This document shows, piece by piece, positions 25,243-32,215 of a stretch of DNA of 48,436 nt. The notes beneath the pieces are model-generated. The model was given only the letters and a program-made list of their open reading frames with translations, did no database searches and was not told where the DNA came from. The translations under genes and the position numbers were made by a program. The stretch lies in the IMG/VR virus record IMGVR_UViG_3300044837_000056, positions 1 through 48,436 of that record. One strand, written 5' to 3'. Source of the DNA: a virus. Every line of letters begins with the position of its first letter. The first letter of the stretch is position 1.

Positions 25243-25731
25243 CTATTTGATCTTTGCCGGTGCAAGCGCAGGATTTTGGGCAACAATGGCATTCCACTGA
25301 TTCTTAAAGTCTTTAGCGTCCTTGGCGTGCGGGGCGGGCGGGAGGTTTATAGCGAAGGAGGGGGTGGCAACACCCGTGGGCTGGGCTGGCAACAGGATGA
25401 GGATTGACTGCACTGTGCCGATAGCTAATGTCACAAGCGCCGCATAGGGCTGAACCTGGGGGAAGAGGTAGAGGTCGTCCTGTACGAGCTTCAAAGCTTC
25501 AATGGCCAGCTCAGCGTTTGTGCCTGACTTCCATTCGGTGACTGCCTTTACCGCTGCTGCTGTGTCAACTGTGAGCTTTGCGGAGAGGTCTGGATTGCCT
25601 TGGATCTGGGCAACAGATGCGGCGGCCGTTCCAAGGATCTGGGTGAGGGCGGCGATCTGGTTCTGGGTGACGCAGCCGGTCAGTGCTAGCGATAGAACGA
25701 TGGCAGCGGCGGTGACGCGGATAATCTTCAT
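25243..25731 (-). CDS. Lipoprotein, possible outer-membrane spanin-like (162 aa)
   Basis: ATG at 25731 overlaps the upstream TGA (ATGA), with GAGG upstream. The N-terminus has basic residues, a hydrophobic core and a lipobox LTGC at about residues 18-21 (MKIIRVTAAAIVLSLALTGC), so it is expected to be processed by signal peptidase II. The mature part is Ala-rich and helical with a Pro-containing C-terminus. In this membrane-gene cluster it may be an o-spanin or a surface lipoprotein; at about 140 mature residues it is longer than most o-spanins. Confidence 0.75.
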   Translation of the reverse strand: MKIIRVTAAAIVLSLALTGCVTQNQIAALTQILGTAAASVAQIQGNPDLSAKLTVDTAAAVKAVTEWKSGTNAELAIEALKLVQDDLYLFPQVQPYAALVTLAIGTVQSILILLPAQPTGVATPSFAINLPPAPHAKDAKDFKNQWNAIVAQNPALAPAKIK

Positions 25732-25982
25732 GGTTTTACCTCGGGAGTCTTATCTTGCGTGACCGTAATGGTCGTTGTCTGAGTCGAGATGGGAATAGGG
25801 GACTGCTTCAAGAATGTGAATACAGAAATCAGGGCTGGAACCAGTGTCATCTTCGCGATGTTGTACAGGCCGTCCTTGGAGCCATTGAAGACGGTTGGCA
25901 GTGCCAGTACACCAATAGCAGCCGTCGAGAATGCCGTGATAAAGGCCGTCATGAGGCCCTGAAGCCAAGCTTTAGTTGTCAT
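25728..25982 (-). CDS. Holin-like membrane protein (84 aa)
   Basis: ATG at 25982 with GGAGG upstream. There are two hydrophobic segments (LMTAFITAFSTAAIGVLALP and MTLVPALISVFTFL) separated by a short polar hairpin (NGSKDGLYN), then a Thr/Pro-rich polar tail. Size, two-helix topology and the following lipoprotein gene suggest a class II holin. The endolysin lies elsewhere (42.3 kb). Confidence 0.68.
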   Translation of the reverse strand: MTTKAWLQGLMTAFITAFSTAAIGVLALPTVFNGSKDGLYNIAKMTLVPALISVFTFLKQSPIPISTQTTTITVTQDKTPEVKP

Positions 25983-26213
25983 CAGTCCTCCAGAAATTTA
26001 GCGCGTTTGAGTTTGAGTCCAGCCATTGAGGCTATGGACCGGGACAGACGCGCTGCCGCCCTTATTTGGTAAAGCTAATCATCCGGCACACTTTATTCGC
26101 GCTCTCGGGCACGATACCCAATATCCGGGTAGGTCGGGGACGCCCTTTGGAGGCCCAGTTAGTCACCCTTGTTAATTCGAGGAGATTGGATCACCCCCTA
26201 ACCGTTCTGTTGC
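25983..26213. other. Non-coding spacer before the lysis-like cassette
   Basis: About 230 bases without a convincing gene. It holds a weak TACCC/GGGTA hairpin near 26117-26133 and the GGAGG for the holin-like gene. A plus-strand frame crossing it looks like a shadow. A promoter for the lysis/packaging genes may be here, but I found no clear -35/-10 pair. Confidence 0.4.
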
Positions 26214-26564
26214 TTATGCTGCTTCAAGAAATTGGCTTGCTATGTATTCATGTGCGGCCCGCACCAAGTCAGGGCGCATCCGTAGTGGGCCATCGAACTT
26301 CAGGCCGGGAATCTCTGCGTATGCAAGAGGCTCCATGCGCTTCTGATGCTGGGCTTGCTGTGCCCTTAGCGCGAATCTTTCCTCATCCGTGGTGTCGCGG
26401 ATCGTCTGACCGGGGATGTCCCAGGTTATCGTGCAGTGATCGCGCATCACCTGTTGGGCATAGGTGTATGACATGTGGAATCCACGCTGAGTGTGCAAAA
26501 CTCGCTTATGTGCCATATTTTTAGAGGGTCCGGGGGCTTGGGTTGTTACAGGTAGGCCCGACAT
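26214..26564 (-). CDS. Hypothetical protein (up to 116 aa)
   Basis: The start is uncertain: ATG at 26564, at 26516 (MAHKRVLHTQ) or at the later MSYTYAQQV are possible and none has a good Shine-Dalgarno. The common core, MSYTYAQQVMRDHCTITWDI, then RFALRAQQAQHQKRMEP, is polar and helical with a few aromatic residues. No family recognised. Confidence 0.48.
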   Translation of the reverse strand: MSGLPVTTQAPGPSKNMAHKRVLHTQRGFHMSYTYAQQVMRDHCTITWDIPGQTIRDTTDEERFALRAQQAQHQKRMEPLAYAEIPGLKFDGPLRMRPDLVRAAHEYIASQFLEAA

Positions 26565-26613
26565 AATGCTGTGTCAGGCATCAGCAGACCGGGGAGGACT
26601 GTGTTGATGATGT

Positions 26614-26631
26614 CAAAACGCTAGGCGTTTA
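26614..26631 (-). terminator. Candidate intrinsic terminator at end of early block
   Basis: AAACGC, a 3-base loop and GCGTTTT on the minus strand begin inside the TAA of the 26629-26865 gene. The stem is 6 bp and the U-tract short, so it is modest, but its location at the end of a long operon fits. Confidence 0.4.
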
Positions 26632-26865
26632 ACAAGAGGAATCGTAATTAGTAATAGTGGTAATCTTGCCAGTCTTTCGCCACGCCTCTTGTGCCTTCAC
26701 TAATTGCGTGAATATTTCCCCATTAGGCTCGGAGGGTGCGAAGCCCCTGAAGGTCTCAAGCACCTCCTCCTCTACCACCATGCTGATCTGGACTGTTCGC
26801 TTGCCCTTGAGCTTCCGACGCTTCCAACTCTTCTTTATCGCCAGCCCCATCTGAATATCAGCCAT
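26629..26865 (-). CDS. Small basic protein (78 aa)
   Basis: ATG at 26865 overlaps the end of the previous gene, with GGAGG upstream. It begins MADIQMGLAIKKSWKRRKLKGKR, a strongly basic stretch, then TVQISMVVEEEVLETFRGF, which could be a short strand-helix unit similar to ribbon-helix-helix proteins. The first five codons are identical to those of the neighbouring gene. Function unknown. Confidence 0.62.
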   Translation of the reverse strand: MADIQMGLAIKKSWKRRKLKGKRTVQISMVVEEEVLETFRGFAPSEPNGEIFTQLVKAQEAWRKTGKITTITNYDSSC

Positions 26866-26866
26866 T
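26851..26866. repeat. Gene-junction repeat, copy 1
   Basis: A 16-bp sequence (minus strand AATGGCTGATATTCAG) spans the stop of one gene (Asn-Gly-stop) and the start of the next (Met-Ala-Asp-Ile-Gln). It is identical to 27077-27092. Confidence 0.85.
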
Positions 26867-27091
26867 TACTTCACCCTCCGCTTCGCCCTGAACTTCACAT
26901 CTGCTATCGCTAAGCACTTGCGGCATCTCCTGTAACCCTTCTTCGTTATCTGCACTGTCTTCTTCGTCAATAAATGCCCACGCAGGCATCGCACCCCATT
27001 GGTGCAGCTCCGAATGTCCCGCAAGATAGACACACTGCATATCACCGCCCTCACGCATTGATCCACAACGCTCCTCCTGAATATCAGCCAT
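26858..27091 (-). CDS. Small Cys/His protein, acidic (77 aa)
   Basis: I chose ATG 27091 (MADIQEERCG), preceded by GGAGG; an upstream in-frame extension is unlikely. It has a Cys-x10-Cys-x5-His-x3-His arrangement (CGSMREGGDMQC ... GHSELH) of the kind seen in small phage metal-binding domains, then a very acidic tail (FIDEEDSADNEE). It overlaps both neighbours by 8 bases. Confidence 0.68.
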   Translation of the reverse strand: MADIQEERCGSMREGGDMQCVYLAGHSELHQWGAMPAWAFIDEEDSADNEEGLQEMPQVLSDSRCEVQGEAEGEVNG

Positions 27092-27092
27092 T
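27077..27092. repeat. Gene-junction repeat, copy 2
   Basis: Identical to 26851-26866; again it covers the overlap between one gene's stop and the next gene's start. Confidence 0.85.
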
Positions 27093-27731
27093 GCTACCCA
27101 CCTCCGGTTTTGCTGCAAGTAACGGGTCTGCTTTGACGCAGATGGGGCAGTCGTTGTTCTTTGTCCCGCAGTACCAATTTCTGGTGTGCTCATCGCGGTA
27201 TAGCTTCACAACCTGCCGCAGTTCCTGTAACTCAACCAGTTGCTCCGCTCCTATGGTCGATAAGGTGGACAACTCGGTACGGAGGGAGGAGATGGTGTAG
27301 GCGTCTTTGTCTTCATGTGGGGCTGCAGATGGTTTGGGCCAACTATGCCAGTCGCGACAGCAGGGACACCATTTCGTTTCTTCGCTCATAGCTAATTCCT
27401 CTTTCAACCTAATCACGTCTGATTCGGGCTTTTGGCTATCCGCTTTGGCTATTAGTTCCCGTATGTCGCGTATGAGATTTCCGTTGACACCTCGCCCGCC
27501 ATAGCACGCTTCTACCTCTTTGAGTGCTTCAAGTAATTCCGCGGAATTCGCCTCAGCCTTCAATGCGCGGGCGGTCCACACCGTTACCATGCGCGAGAAT
27601 TCAATGTGGTCATCTTCGCGGCATTTTATGTGTCCCGCTAACTGCTCCTTCAGTTCAATCACTTCAGCCTCCAGCTTGTGTACGTCTGATTCTGCATAGA
27701 AGGTGCCAAGGTCGTTTACGTAGGCTCTCAC
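27084..27731 (-). CDS. Coiled-coil protein with zinc-ribbon motifs (215 aa)
   Basis: GTG at 27731 with AAAGGA upstream. There are several heptad helices (SDVHKLEAEVIELKEQLAGH; SDVIRLKEELAMSEE; LVELQELRQVVKLYRDE), a CPCC motif near residue 122 (KWCPCCRDWH) and a C-terminal Cys pair (WYCGTKNNDCPIC). Two regions starting SDV[HI]-x-L-[EK]-x-E look like an internal repeat. Function unknown; this type of mosaic is common in early regions of soil phages. Confidence 0.7.
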   Translation of the reverse strand: MRAYVNDLGTFYAESDVHKLEAEVIELKEQLAGHIKCREDDHIEFSRMVTVWTARALKAEANSAELLEALKEVEACYGGRGVNGNLIRDIRELIAKADSQKPESDVIRLKEELAMSEETKWCPCCRDWHSWPKPSAAPHEDKDAYTISSLRTELSTLSTIGAEQLVELQELRQVVKLYRDEHTRNWYCGTKNNDCPICVKADPLLAAKPEVGSNG

Positions 27732-27768
27732 TTGTAATCCTTTCGTCTCACATATTCCGTTTCCTTAT

Positions 27769-27954
27769 TCAATGGGTGCCTCGCAGATTCTCCGGCAGCG
27801 CGAAGTCCTCACACCATTTACAGTGCGGAGAATAGTCGCCACACTGGCAGGGTTCGTGGCTTCCACCGCCCGGATAGCGGCCTTCGTCACTACGCTCCGG
27901 ACAATCCTCTAGCCAAAAAGAGGATACGATTTCTTCCCTCGATTGTTCCTTCAT
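27769..27954 (-). CDS. Small Cys-rich protein (61 aa)
   Basis: ATG at 27954 with GGAGGG upstream. An acidic N-terminus is followed by EPCQCGDYSPHCKWCED, a four-Cys cluster with a His, likely a small zinc knuckle. Function unknown. Confidence 0.68.
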   Translation of the reverse strand: MKEQSREEIVSSFWLEDCPERSDEGRYPGGGSHEPCQCGDYSPHCKWCEDFALPENLRGTH

Positions 27955-27965
27955 AATCCCTCCTT

Positions 27966-28196
27966 CTATGCTGGCTTGCCCCGTGGAAACTTTAGGGGCG
28001 GTGGCATACTTTTACGGACTTCAATTTGCCTTACTAGCGCTTGCAAATACTGGTTCTGGCGGATTTCATCTAGGCCGTCCCCGGTAATCGCCGCGTAAAG
28101 CAGGGCCTCGTAGTCAGCGTACGCATCGCGAAGACGAGAATTTGACATAAGTAGGGCCGCTCGCAAATTTCCGATTCTCTCAGCCTTTTCGCTCAT
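27966..28196 (-). CDS. Hypothetical helical protein (76 aa)
   Basis: ATG at 28196 with AAGGA upstream. It is almost wholly helical (MSEKAERIGNLRAALLMSN... LQALVRQIEVRK) with a Pro-rich basic end (PPPLKFPRGKPA). No family recognised. Confidence 0.64.
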   Translation of the reverse strand: MSEKAERIGNLRAALLMSNSRLRDAYADYEALLYAAITGDGLDEIRQNQYLQALVRQIEVRKSMPPPLKFPRGKPA

Positions 28197-28238
28197 CGTG
28201 TCATCCTTGGGGTATTCCGTTGGGGGTGTAGGGGGTCA

Positions 28239-28463
28239 CTAATTGCCTCCGTTCCACCAATTAACAACTTCGTTATAGATCCCCCACCCTACTAAGCCGC
28301 TATCTATTCCCAGCACGGCCATGCCGAGATGTGCGGCCCACAGCGCTTGCTCTTTAGCCATGACCGGATCTCCAGCCTCAATTGCTTCATGCATATATCG
28401 CACCCGACTCTGTAATGCACCGCGTTCACATGCTCGGGAAAAAGATTCTCTATTCACGGCCAT
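28239..28463 (-). CDS. Hypothetical protein (72-74 aa)
   Basis: Either ATG 28463 or, better spaced from AAGGA, GTG 28457 is the start. It overlaps the previous gene by up to 14 bases. Helical N-terminal half (SRVRYMHEAIEAGDPVMAKEQALW) and a hydrophobic stretch (LGMAVLGIDSGLVGWGIY) that may touch the membrane. Unknown. Confidence 0.6.
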   Translation of the reverse strand: MAVNRESFSRACERGALQSRVRYMHEAIEAGDPVMAKEQALWAAHLGMAVLGIDSGLVGWGIYNEVVNWWNGGN

Positions 28464-28605
28464 CCTTAGAGGAGTCAGCTACTGGCGGGATGGGCTTCGA
28501 TATTGGGTTATTCATCGCCTGATCCACTTGGTACCCAAACGACATGCGGTACCGAACTTGTGTGCATTCGTGGCAATTGCATTCTGAAGGATTCGTATTT
28601 GTCAT
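28450..28605 (-). CDS. Tiny Cys-cluster protein (51 aa)
   Basis: ATG at 28605 overlaps the TGA of the gene before (ATGA). It contains CNCHEC near residues 9-14, a tight Cys-x-Cys-x2-Cys cluster with His, followed by a polar, Pro-rich tail. It is below the size of normal ORF calling and is supported by the coupling. Confidence 0.66.
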   Translation of the reverse strand: MTNTNPSECNCHECTQVRYRMSFGYQVDQAMNNPISKPIPPVADSSKDGRE

Positions 28606-28730
28606 GATTTACCTTTTCTTATTGCTGGAGACTTATATTTCGGGCAGTGGGCAATGCAATACCCCAATTCCCCGATCTTGTATATCGCTAACTTTCCACA
28701 ATTACATTTCAGCTTCTTTCCGCGTGTCAT
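28602..28730 (-). CDS. Tiny zinc-ribbon protein (42 aa)
   Basis: ATG at 28730 overlaps the upstream TGA (ATGA), and its own TGA overlaps the next ATG (ATGA). It is a basic protein with CNCGK near residue 9 and CIAHC near residue 27, spaced as one complete zinc ribbon, and a basic tail. Coupling on both sides makes it convincing despite its size. Confidence 0.72.
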   Translation of the reverse strand: MTRGKKLKCNCGKLAIYKIGELGYCIAHCPKYKSPAIRKGKS

Positions 28731-30091
28731 ACTTTCCCTTTCTCGGAGTCAGCCGATAGCTGCTCTCGCAATGCAGATAGTTCGGCCAAGCCTTCTCGAA
28801 ACTGTGAGGTGAGTTGCAAGTTTGCTATTGCCAGTCGTGCTAGCTGCTCTCTCAGGGCAATCACTTCGGCCAAAAGTTTGAGTATGTTTTCAGGGGATGC
28901 CTGCTTTTGATATGCCTCTTCCTCTGTTTTGTAGACCCGATACGCTGCCGCAACCTTCTGGATATCCGATCCTTGGAATGCCTCCGCGAATAGCTCCTTG
29001 GCCACCACGTAACGCTTGTGGGAAGCCCTAAGTGTTTCCCATCCCAGCGGTGGCAGTTCCCCCACCTGTGGCTCGGGCTGCGACTTTACATACCCGTCGT
29101 CACGTTGATTGCACAGACAGAACCATTTTTCTCGATTACAGTCTGGACAGACACCACCATTTTCCATAGTGCGCAGATCGCGGGTTGCTCGCCTCCCCAT
29201 CTTCAGAGCTGCTTTTACTCTATCTTCGCTGGCTGGCTCCTCCTGTGGCTCGGTAGGCCCAACTCCGGCACCGTGCGGTTCATCTTCCTTAGCCACCTCT
29301 CGCAAGAATCGTTCGCTGAATTTCATGTCAAGGGTTGGCTCGGTAGGAGGTTGGAGGGTGGCAGCGGCGAGTTCAAGTGTTGCGACACGGCAAATTGTTA
29401 TGCCGGGAATAAGTATCCGTTGGCCCTTAGCGTTGCTTATGTATTCGTCAATAGATGCAACCATCCATCCATCAGCGACAGGCCATGCCCTTAGGCGCTT
29501 TACTTGCTCCTCAGTCGGTGTCGCCGCATCCTCTTGCTTCCCGTTTGGCTCAGCGGGTTCATGCATTTGTCTACCAAGTGGTGCCGGGGCATAGTTGCAC
29601 GTCTCGCTAAGGAAATCGGTTCCTAAGCATTTAGAGCCATCACGCCACAAGCCGTACTCGTCCTTCTGGATGCCTCGCTTACACCGCCTACACGTTGCGC
29701 GTTCGGGTGCGGCTTGCTTCCCCACTGAGGGGGCCAGCGTAAAACTCTGTTTCGCCGACCAAGTATCAGGTCCTACGGGACACTGCACGCCATCATAATG
29801 ACGGTCTTGGCTTGTGCCGCACAATACACAATCCGATTCGGTGGCTGTGGGGGTTGGCAGCTTAGAGGCTGCGTCGATCCAAGCATCTTCTTCCGCTTTA
29901 GTCCACTCGTCCCCGTTGTAAATCTTACGGGCAAACCCTAGCAGGATTCCGCCAGACCGCACGCCGCAAGCAATGACTGCATCGGTGAACGATTGATAAT
30001 CGGTATGGACTCTTGCGTCGGGATAAACCGCAAGAACTCTTTGTTTAGCCGAAGCGGTGGCATCCGGGGTGGACTGGGGTTCGTTAGTCAT
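28727..30091 (-). CDS. Multi-domain Cys-rich/coiled-coil early protein (454 aa)
   Basis: ATG at 30091 overlaps the upstream TGA (ATGA). The N-terminus is helical. There are three Cys clusters: CVLCGTSQDRHYDGVQCP (~88-105), CRRCKRGI ... CLGT ... ETCNY (~135-165) and CPDCNREKWFCLC (~312-325). An AWPVADGWMVASIDEY region lies between them, and the last 80 residues are a coiled coil (ENILKLLAEVIALREQLARL). It looks like a chain of small zinc-binding units joined by Pro/Glu-rich linkers. No enzyme motif; function unknown. Confidence 0.72.
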   Translation of the reverse strand: MTNEPQSTPDATASAKQRVLAVYPDARVHTDYQSFTDAVIACGVRSGGILLGFARKIYNGDEWTKAEEDAWIDAASKLPTPTATESDCVLCGTSQDRHYDGVQCPVGPDTWSAKQSFTLAPSVGKQAAPERATCRRCKRGIQKDEYGLWRDGSKCLGTDFLSETCNYAPAPLGRQMHEPAEPNGKQEDAATPTEEQVKRLRAWPVADGWMVASIDEYISNAKGQRILIPGITICRVATLELAAATLQPPTEPTLDMKFSERFLREVAKEDEPHGAGVGPTEPQEEPASEDRVKAALKMGRRATRDLRTMENGGVCPDCNREKWFCLCNQRDDGYVKSQPEPQVGELPPLGWETLRASHKRYVVAKELFAEAFQGSDIQKVAAAYRVYKTEEEAYQKQASPENILKLLAEVIALREQLARLAIANLQLTSQFREGLAELSALREQLSADSEKGKV

Positions 30092-30327
30092 GGCTTGGCT
30101 CCGTAAAATATGTGCTCAACTTTGTGTTGATTGAATCGCGCGATTAGGCTGTCCCTTGACCACACTTCAAGCCACGGAATCATGCAATACTCGCCGGGTT
30201 CTTCTGTCTCTCGAATATCAGCAACTCCATTGCTGCCAACTCTCAGCGTATGCGGGTTGCCCTCCGCGCTGATGTAGCAGATTTCTCTTATGCGGGGACG
30301 TTCTTTCATTGGTGTAGGTTGGCTCAT
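30088..30327 (-). CDS. Hypothetical protein (79 aa)
   Basis: ATG at 30327 directly follows the TAG of the upstream gene; the stop overlaps the next start (ATGA). It is a small mixed alpha/beta protein (RIREICYISAEGNPHTLRVG, EYCMIPWLEVWSRD). No family recognised. Confidence 0.68.
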   Translation of the reverse strand: MSQPTPMKERPRIREICYISAEGNPHTLRVGSNGVADIRETEEPGEYCMIPWLEVWSRDSLIARFNQHKVEHIFYGAKP

Positions 30328-31128
30328 CTACTTGTCCCCCTCGGTGCCTGGTTCTGCGGGGGCGGCCAACAGTCCCGCATCGTTCTTTTCCTTGTTGCGC
30401 TTACTGAAGTGTTCGATTGGCTTGCTTAGAACGCGGGCGATCTCGGCGTCTTCAGCACCAGCCGCTGAAAATCCAGCGGCGTGGGCCAATGCAAGGGTTG
30501 TGACACCTACACCGCCAAGCTCCTGCGATAACCTTCCGACTGGCCGCGCCCATACATACCCCACCAAATGCCGCGCTTGTTCCTCCAGCACGCCAGCGGC
30601 CTGTGCAGCCTCAGCAGCTTCCTCAAGGAGTCGCAGCCCTCTCTGTGGCAATGAAAGCGCCTCAGCCTCGCCAAACGCAGCCACGGCCCACTCCCCGATC
30701 CTTCTTTGCTGAACATTGCGTCCTGTCCCCTCTGGTGTAGGGGTGGCTAGGGGTGCAGGATCGCAGACGAACGCTTTCATCCAGCAGGGCGCACAGAGGA
30801 ATTCAATGTTTGCGACGCCTCCCGTGTATCCAGAAATCTTGGTCGAACTGATTCCGCACTGAAAGCAATTCATTTCCGCTACAGGTGGGGAGGCAAGGGG
30901 CTTGGATGCCGCTAGATTTGTCCGTGCATCATCCCACGCGGCATCTCGTGAGTTACCTACACCAACAACTGTGCGGAATGGCGTGTCGATGTTCTCAGCG
31001 GTGCGCATCAGAACGGCATAGGGCCAGTCCATCGGGTAGCAATTATCAATCGGGTAGTCACTCAGGGGCTTGGATGCGGGGTTAGTAACGTATGTCCTCA
31101 TGCGTTTTATTTCTTCAAGTTCGCTCAT
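30328..31128 (-). CDS. MazG-like nucleotide pyrophosphohydrolase domain protein (266 aa)
   Basis: Residues ~1-130 contain a phage-type N-terminal domain and a Cys pair (CFQCG ... CAPC). Residues ~143-245 form an all-alpha NTP-pyrophosphatase domain: RIGEWAVAAFGEAEALSL, the EExxE metal motif in LRLLEEAAEAAQA, then RLSQELGGVGVTTLALA where many MazG proteins have E-x2-D; here the second acidic residue is Gly, a variant I believe is common in this phage subgroup. Such enzymes hydrolyse nucleoside triphosphates (possibly (p)ppGpp or damaged dNTPs). It may modulate host nucleotide pools during infection. Confidence 0.78.
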   Translation of the reverse strand: MSELEEIKRMRTYVTNPASKPLSDYPIDNCYPMDWPYAVLMRTAENIDTPFRTVVGVGNSRDAAWDDARTNLAASKPLASPPVAEMNCFQCGISSTKISGYTGGVANIEFLCAPCWMKAFVCDPAPLATPTPEGTGRNVQQRRIGEWAVAAFGEAEALSLPQRGLRLLEEAAEAAQAAGVLEEQARHLVGYVWARPVGRLSQELGGVGVTTLALAHAAGFSAAGAEDAEIARVLSKPIEHFSKRNKEKNDAGLLAAPAEPGTEGDK

Positions 31129-31163
31129 AATCTCTCTCCCTCCTGCTGTCTCAAATTTGCCAT

Positions 31164-31322
31164 TTAGTCGCTGTAATCATTGTCGAGAATGGTTGAATCT
31201 TCATCATCAAATTCGGCCTCGTTACAATCGGGCGAATCGTAGTGTTCGGGAACGTACCCCAACTCCTCATCCCACTTTGCCTTCATCGGAAGGCGGCAGT
31301 TCTTGCACAGAAAATCGCTCAC
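31164..31322 (-). CDS. Tiny acidic zinc-ribbon-like protein (52 aa)
   Basis: GTG at 31322 with AGGAGAG upstream. It begins SDFLCKNCRLPMKAKW (Cys-x2-Cys), has a third Cys in SPDCNEAEF, and ends in a strongly acidic tail (FDDEDSTILDNDYSD). It fills the space between the zinc-ribbon gene and the MazG-like gene. Unknown function. Confidence 0.68.
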   Translation of the reverse strand: MSDFLCKNCRLPMKAKWDEELGYVPEHYDSPDCNEAEFDDEDSTILDNDYSD

Positions 31323-31358
31323 TGTCTCTCTCCTAGGTTCAATTCAGTCCACATCAAC

Positions 31359-31892
31359 TTATGCCGCCTTCTTCAATTCCTGGCGCCGCATCTTTCTGAC
31401 CAGCTTCTCGTTTTTCTTGTAAATGGGCTCGCAATGCTTGCGGCAAAGTCCATACTTCGCGCTCATGCGGATGACGATGCCACACTCAGCGCACCGGGGA
31501 TTTCTCTGCTCAATTCTTCGGCGGTACTTGATGTAGCACTTCTTGCAGATGCCATGAGTAGTCTTACGGATCGACTTGTTACAGGCTCCGCACGCATATG
31601 CAACCTCCAACGGCTGAGGCCTCTCCAGCTTGTGCTTGATACAGCGGCCAGTCTTGTTGTCTTGGCGGATCGGTTCGGCACAGACCGAGCACTCGCGCTT
31701 GAAATAGAACCTGTTCGGTTTCTTCTTCATGGACTGCACGCGTTTTACTTCGATCTTGGGCCGCTTTACGATTGGCTTTAGTTTGTCTTCAGCCATGCGA
31801 CGCTCAAGATCCTTGCGCCAGTCTGATTTCCAGCCATCAGTGCGGTGTTCCCCAAGGATGAATTTGTGCAGTTCTAGCTTGTAAAAGTTCAT
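31359..31892 (-). CDS. Basic multi-zinc-ribbon protein (177 aa)
   Basis: ATG at 31892 overlaps the TGA of the VRR-NUC gene (ATGA). After a basic N-terminus there are about four Cys-pair units: CSVCAEPI ... GRCIKH, CGACNKSI ... GICKKCY, CAECGIVI ... GLCRKHC. They are repeats of one ~30-residue ribbon. The net charge is strongly positive, so nucleic-acid binding is likely. It is near replication and recombination genes; exact role unknown. Confidence 0.78.
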   Translation of the reverse strand: MNFYKLELHKFILGEHRTDGWKSDWRKDLERRMAEDKLKPIVKRPKIEVKRVQSMKKKPNRFYFKRECSVCAEPIRQDNKTGRCIKHKLERPQPLEVAYACGACNKSIRKTTHGICKKCYIKYRRRIEQRNPRCAECGIVIRMSAKYGLCRKHCEPIYKKNEKLVRKMRRQELKKAA

Positions 31893-32215
31893 AGAGCTCC
31901 GTTCTCCTTCAGCCAGTTCTCTACGTCGTCAACTGATCGCGCAATGACGTATGCGTGCCCAGCATCTTGTACGAGTTTCTGAAACGACTTCTGAAGCTCC
32001 GACTGCCTTCCTTTGGCGGCCTTGCATTCAATCCACATCACGGCAGGAACAGCGCAAGAGGTGGGATAGGCTACGATGTCTGCCATTCCCGGCGTTCCAA
32101 AGCGCATAAACCGGCCCTCTATCCTCGCTGCGCCAGTATTCATTCGGAAGGCAAGAATGCGCTCAGCCGCCAGCCAGTCAATCACGGTTCGTAAAATTGA
32201 TCCCTCTGGTGTCAC
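31889..32215 (-). CDS. VRR-NUC nuclease (108 aa)
   Basis: GTG at 32215 overlaps the TGA of the upstream gene (GTGA); the longer in-frame extension to 32497 is a shadow of that gene. The sequence fits stand-alone phage VRR-NUC nucleases: EGSILRTVIDWLAAERILAFRMN (helix and strand), GTPGMADIVAYP (the GxPD position, with an inserted Met-Ala), WIECKAAKGRQSELQKSF (ExK metal motif and following Gln helix). These enzymes cut DNA structures during replication or recombination. Confidence 0.83.
   Translation of the reverse strand: MTPEGSILRTVIDWLAAERILAFRMNTGAARIEGRFMRFGTPGMADIVAYPTSCAVPAVMWIECKAAKGRQSELQKSFQKLVQDAGHAYVIARSVDDVENWLKENGAL

Noticed and set aside
26066-26524. Plus-strand frame of 152 codons
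   Set aside because: No start signals; overlaps a minus-strand gene and a spacer, with shadow-like composition.
31242-31781. Plus-strand frame of 179 codons
   Set aside because: Leu-rich antisense of the zinc-ribbon genes; the minus-strand genes have clear Cys motifs and coupled starts.
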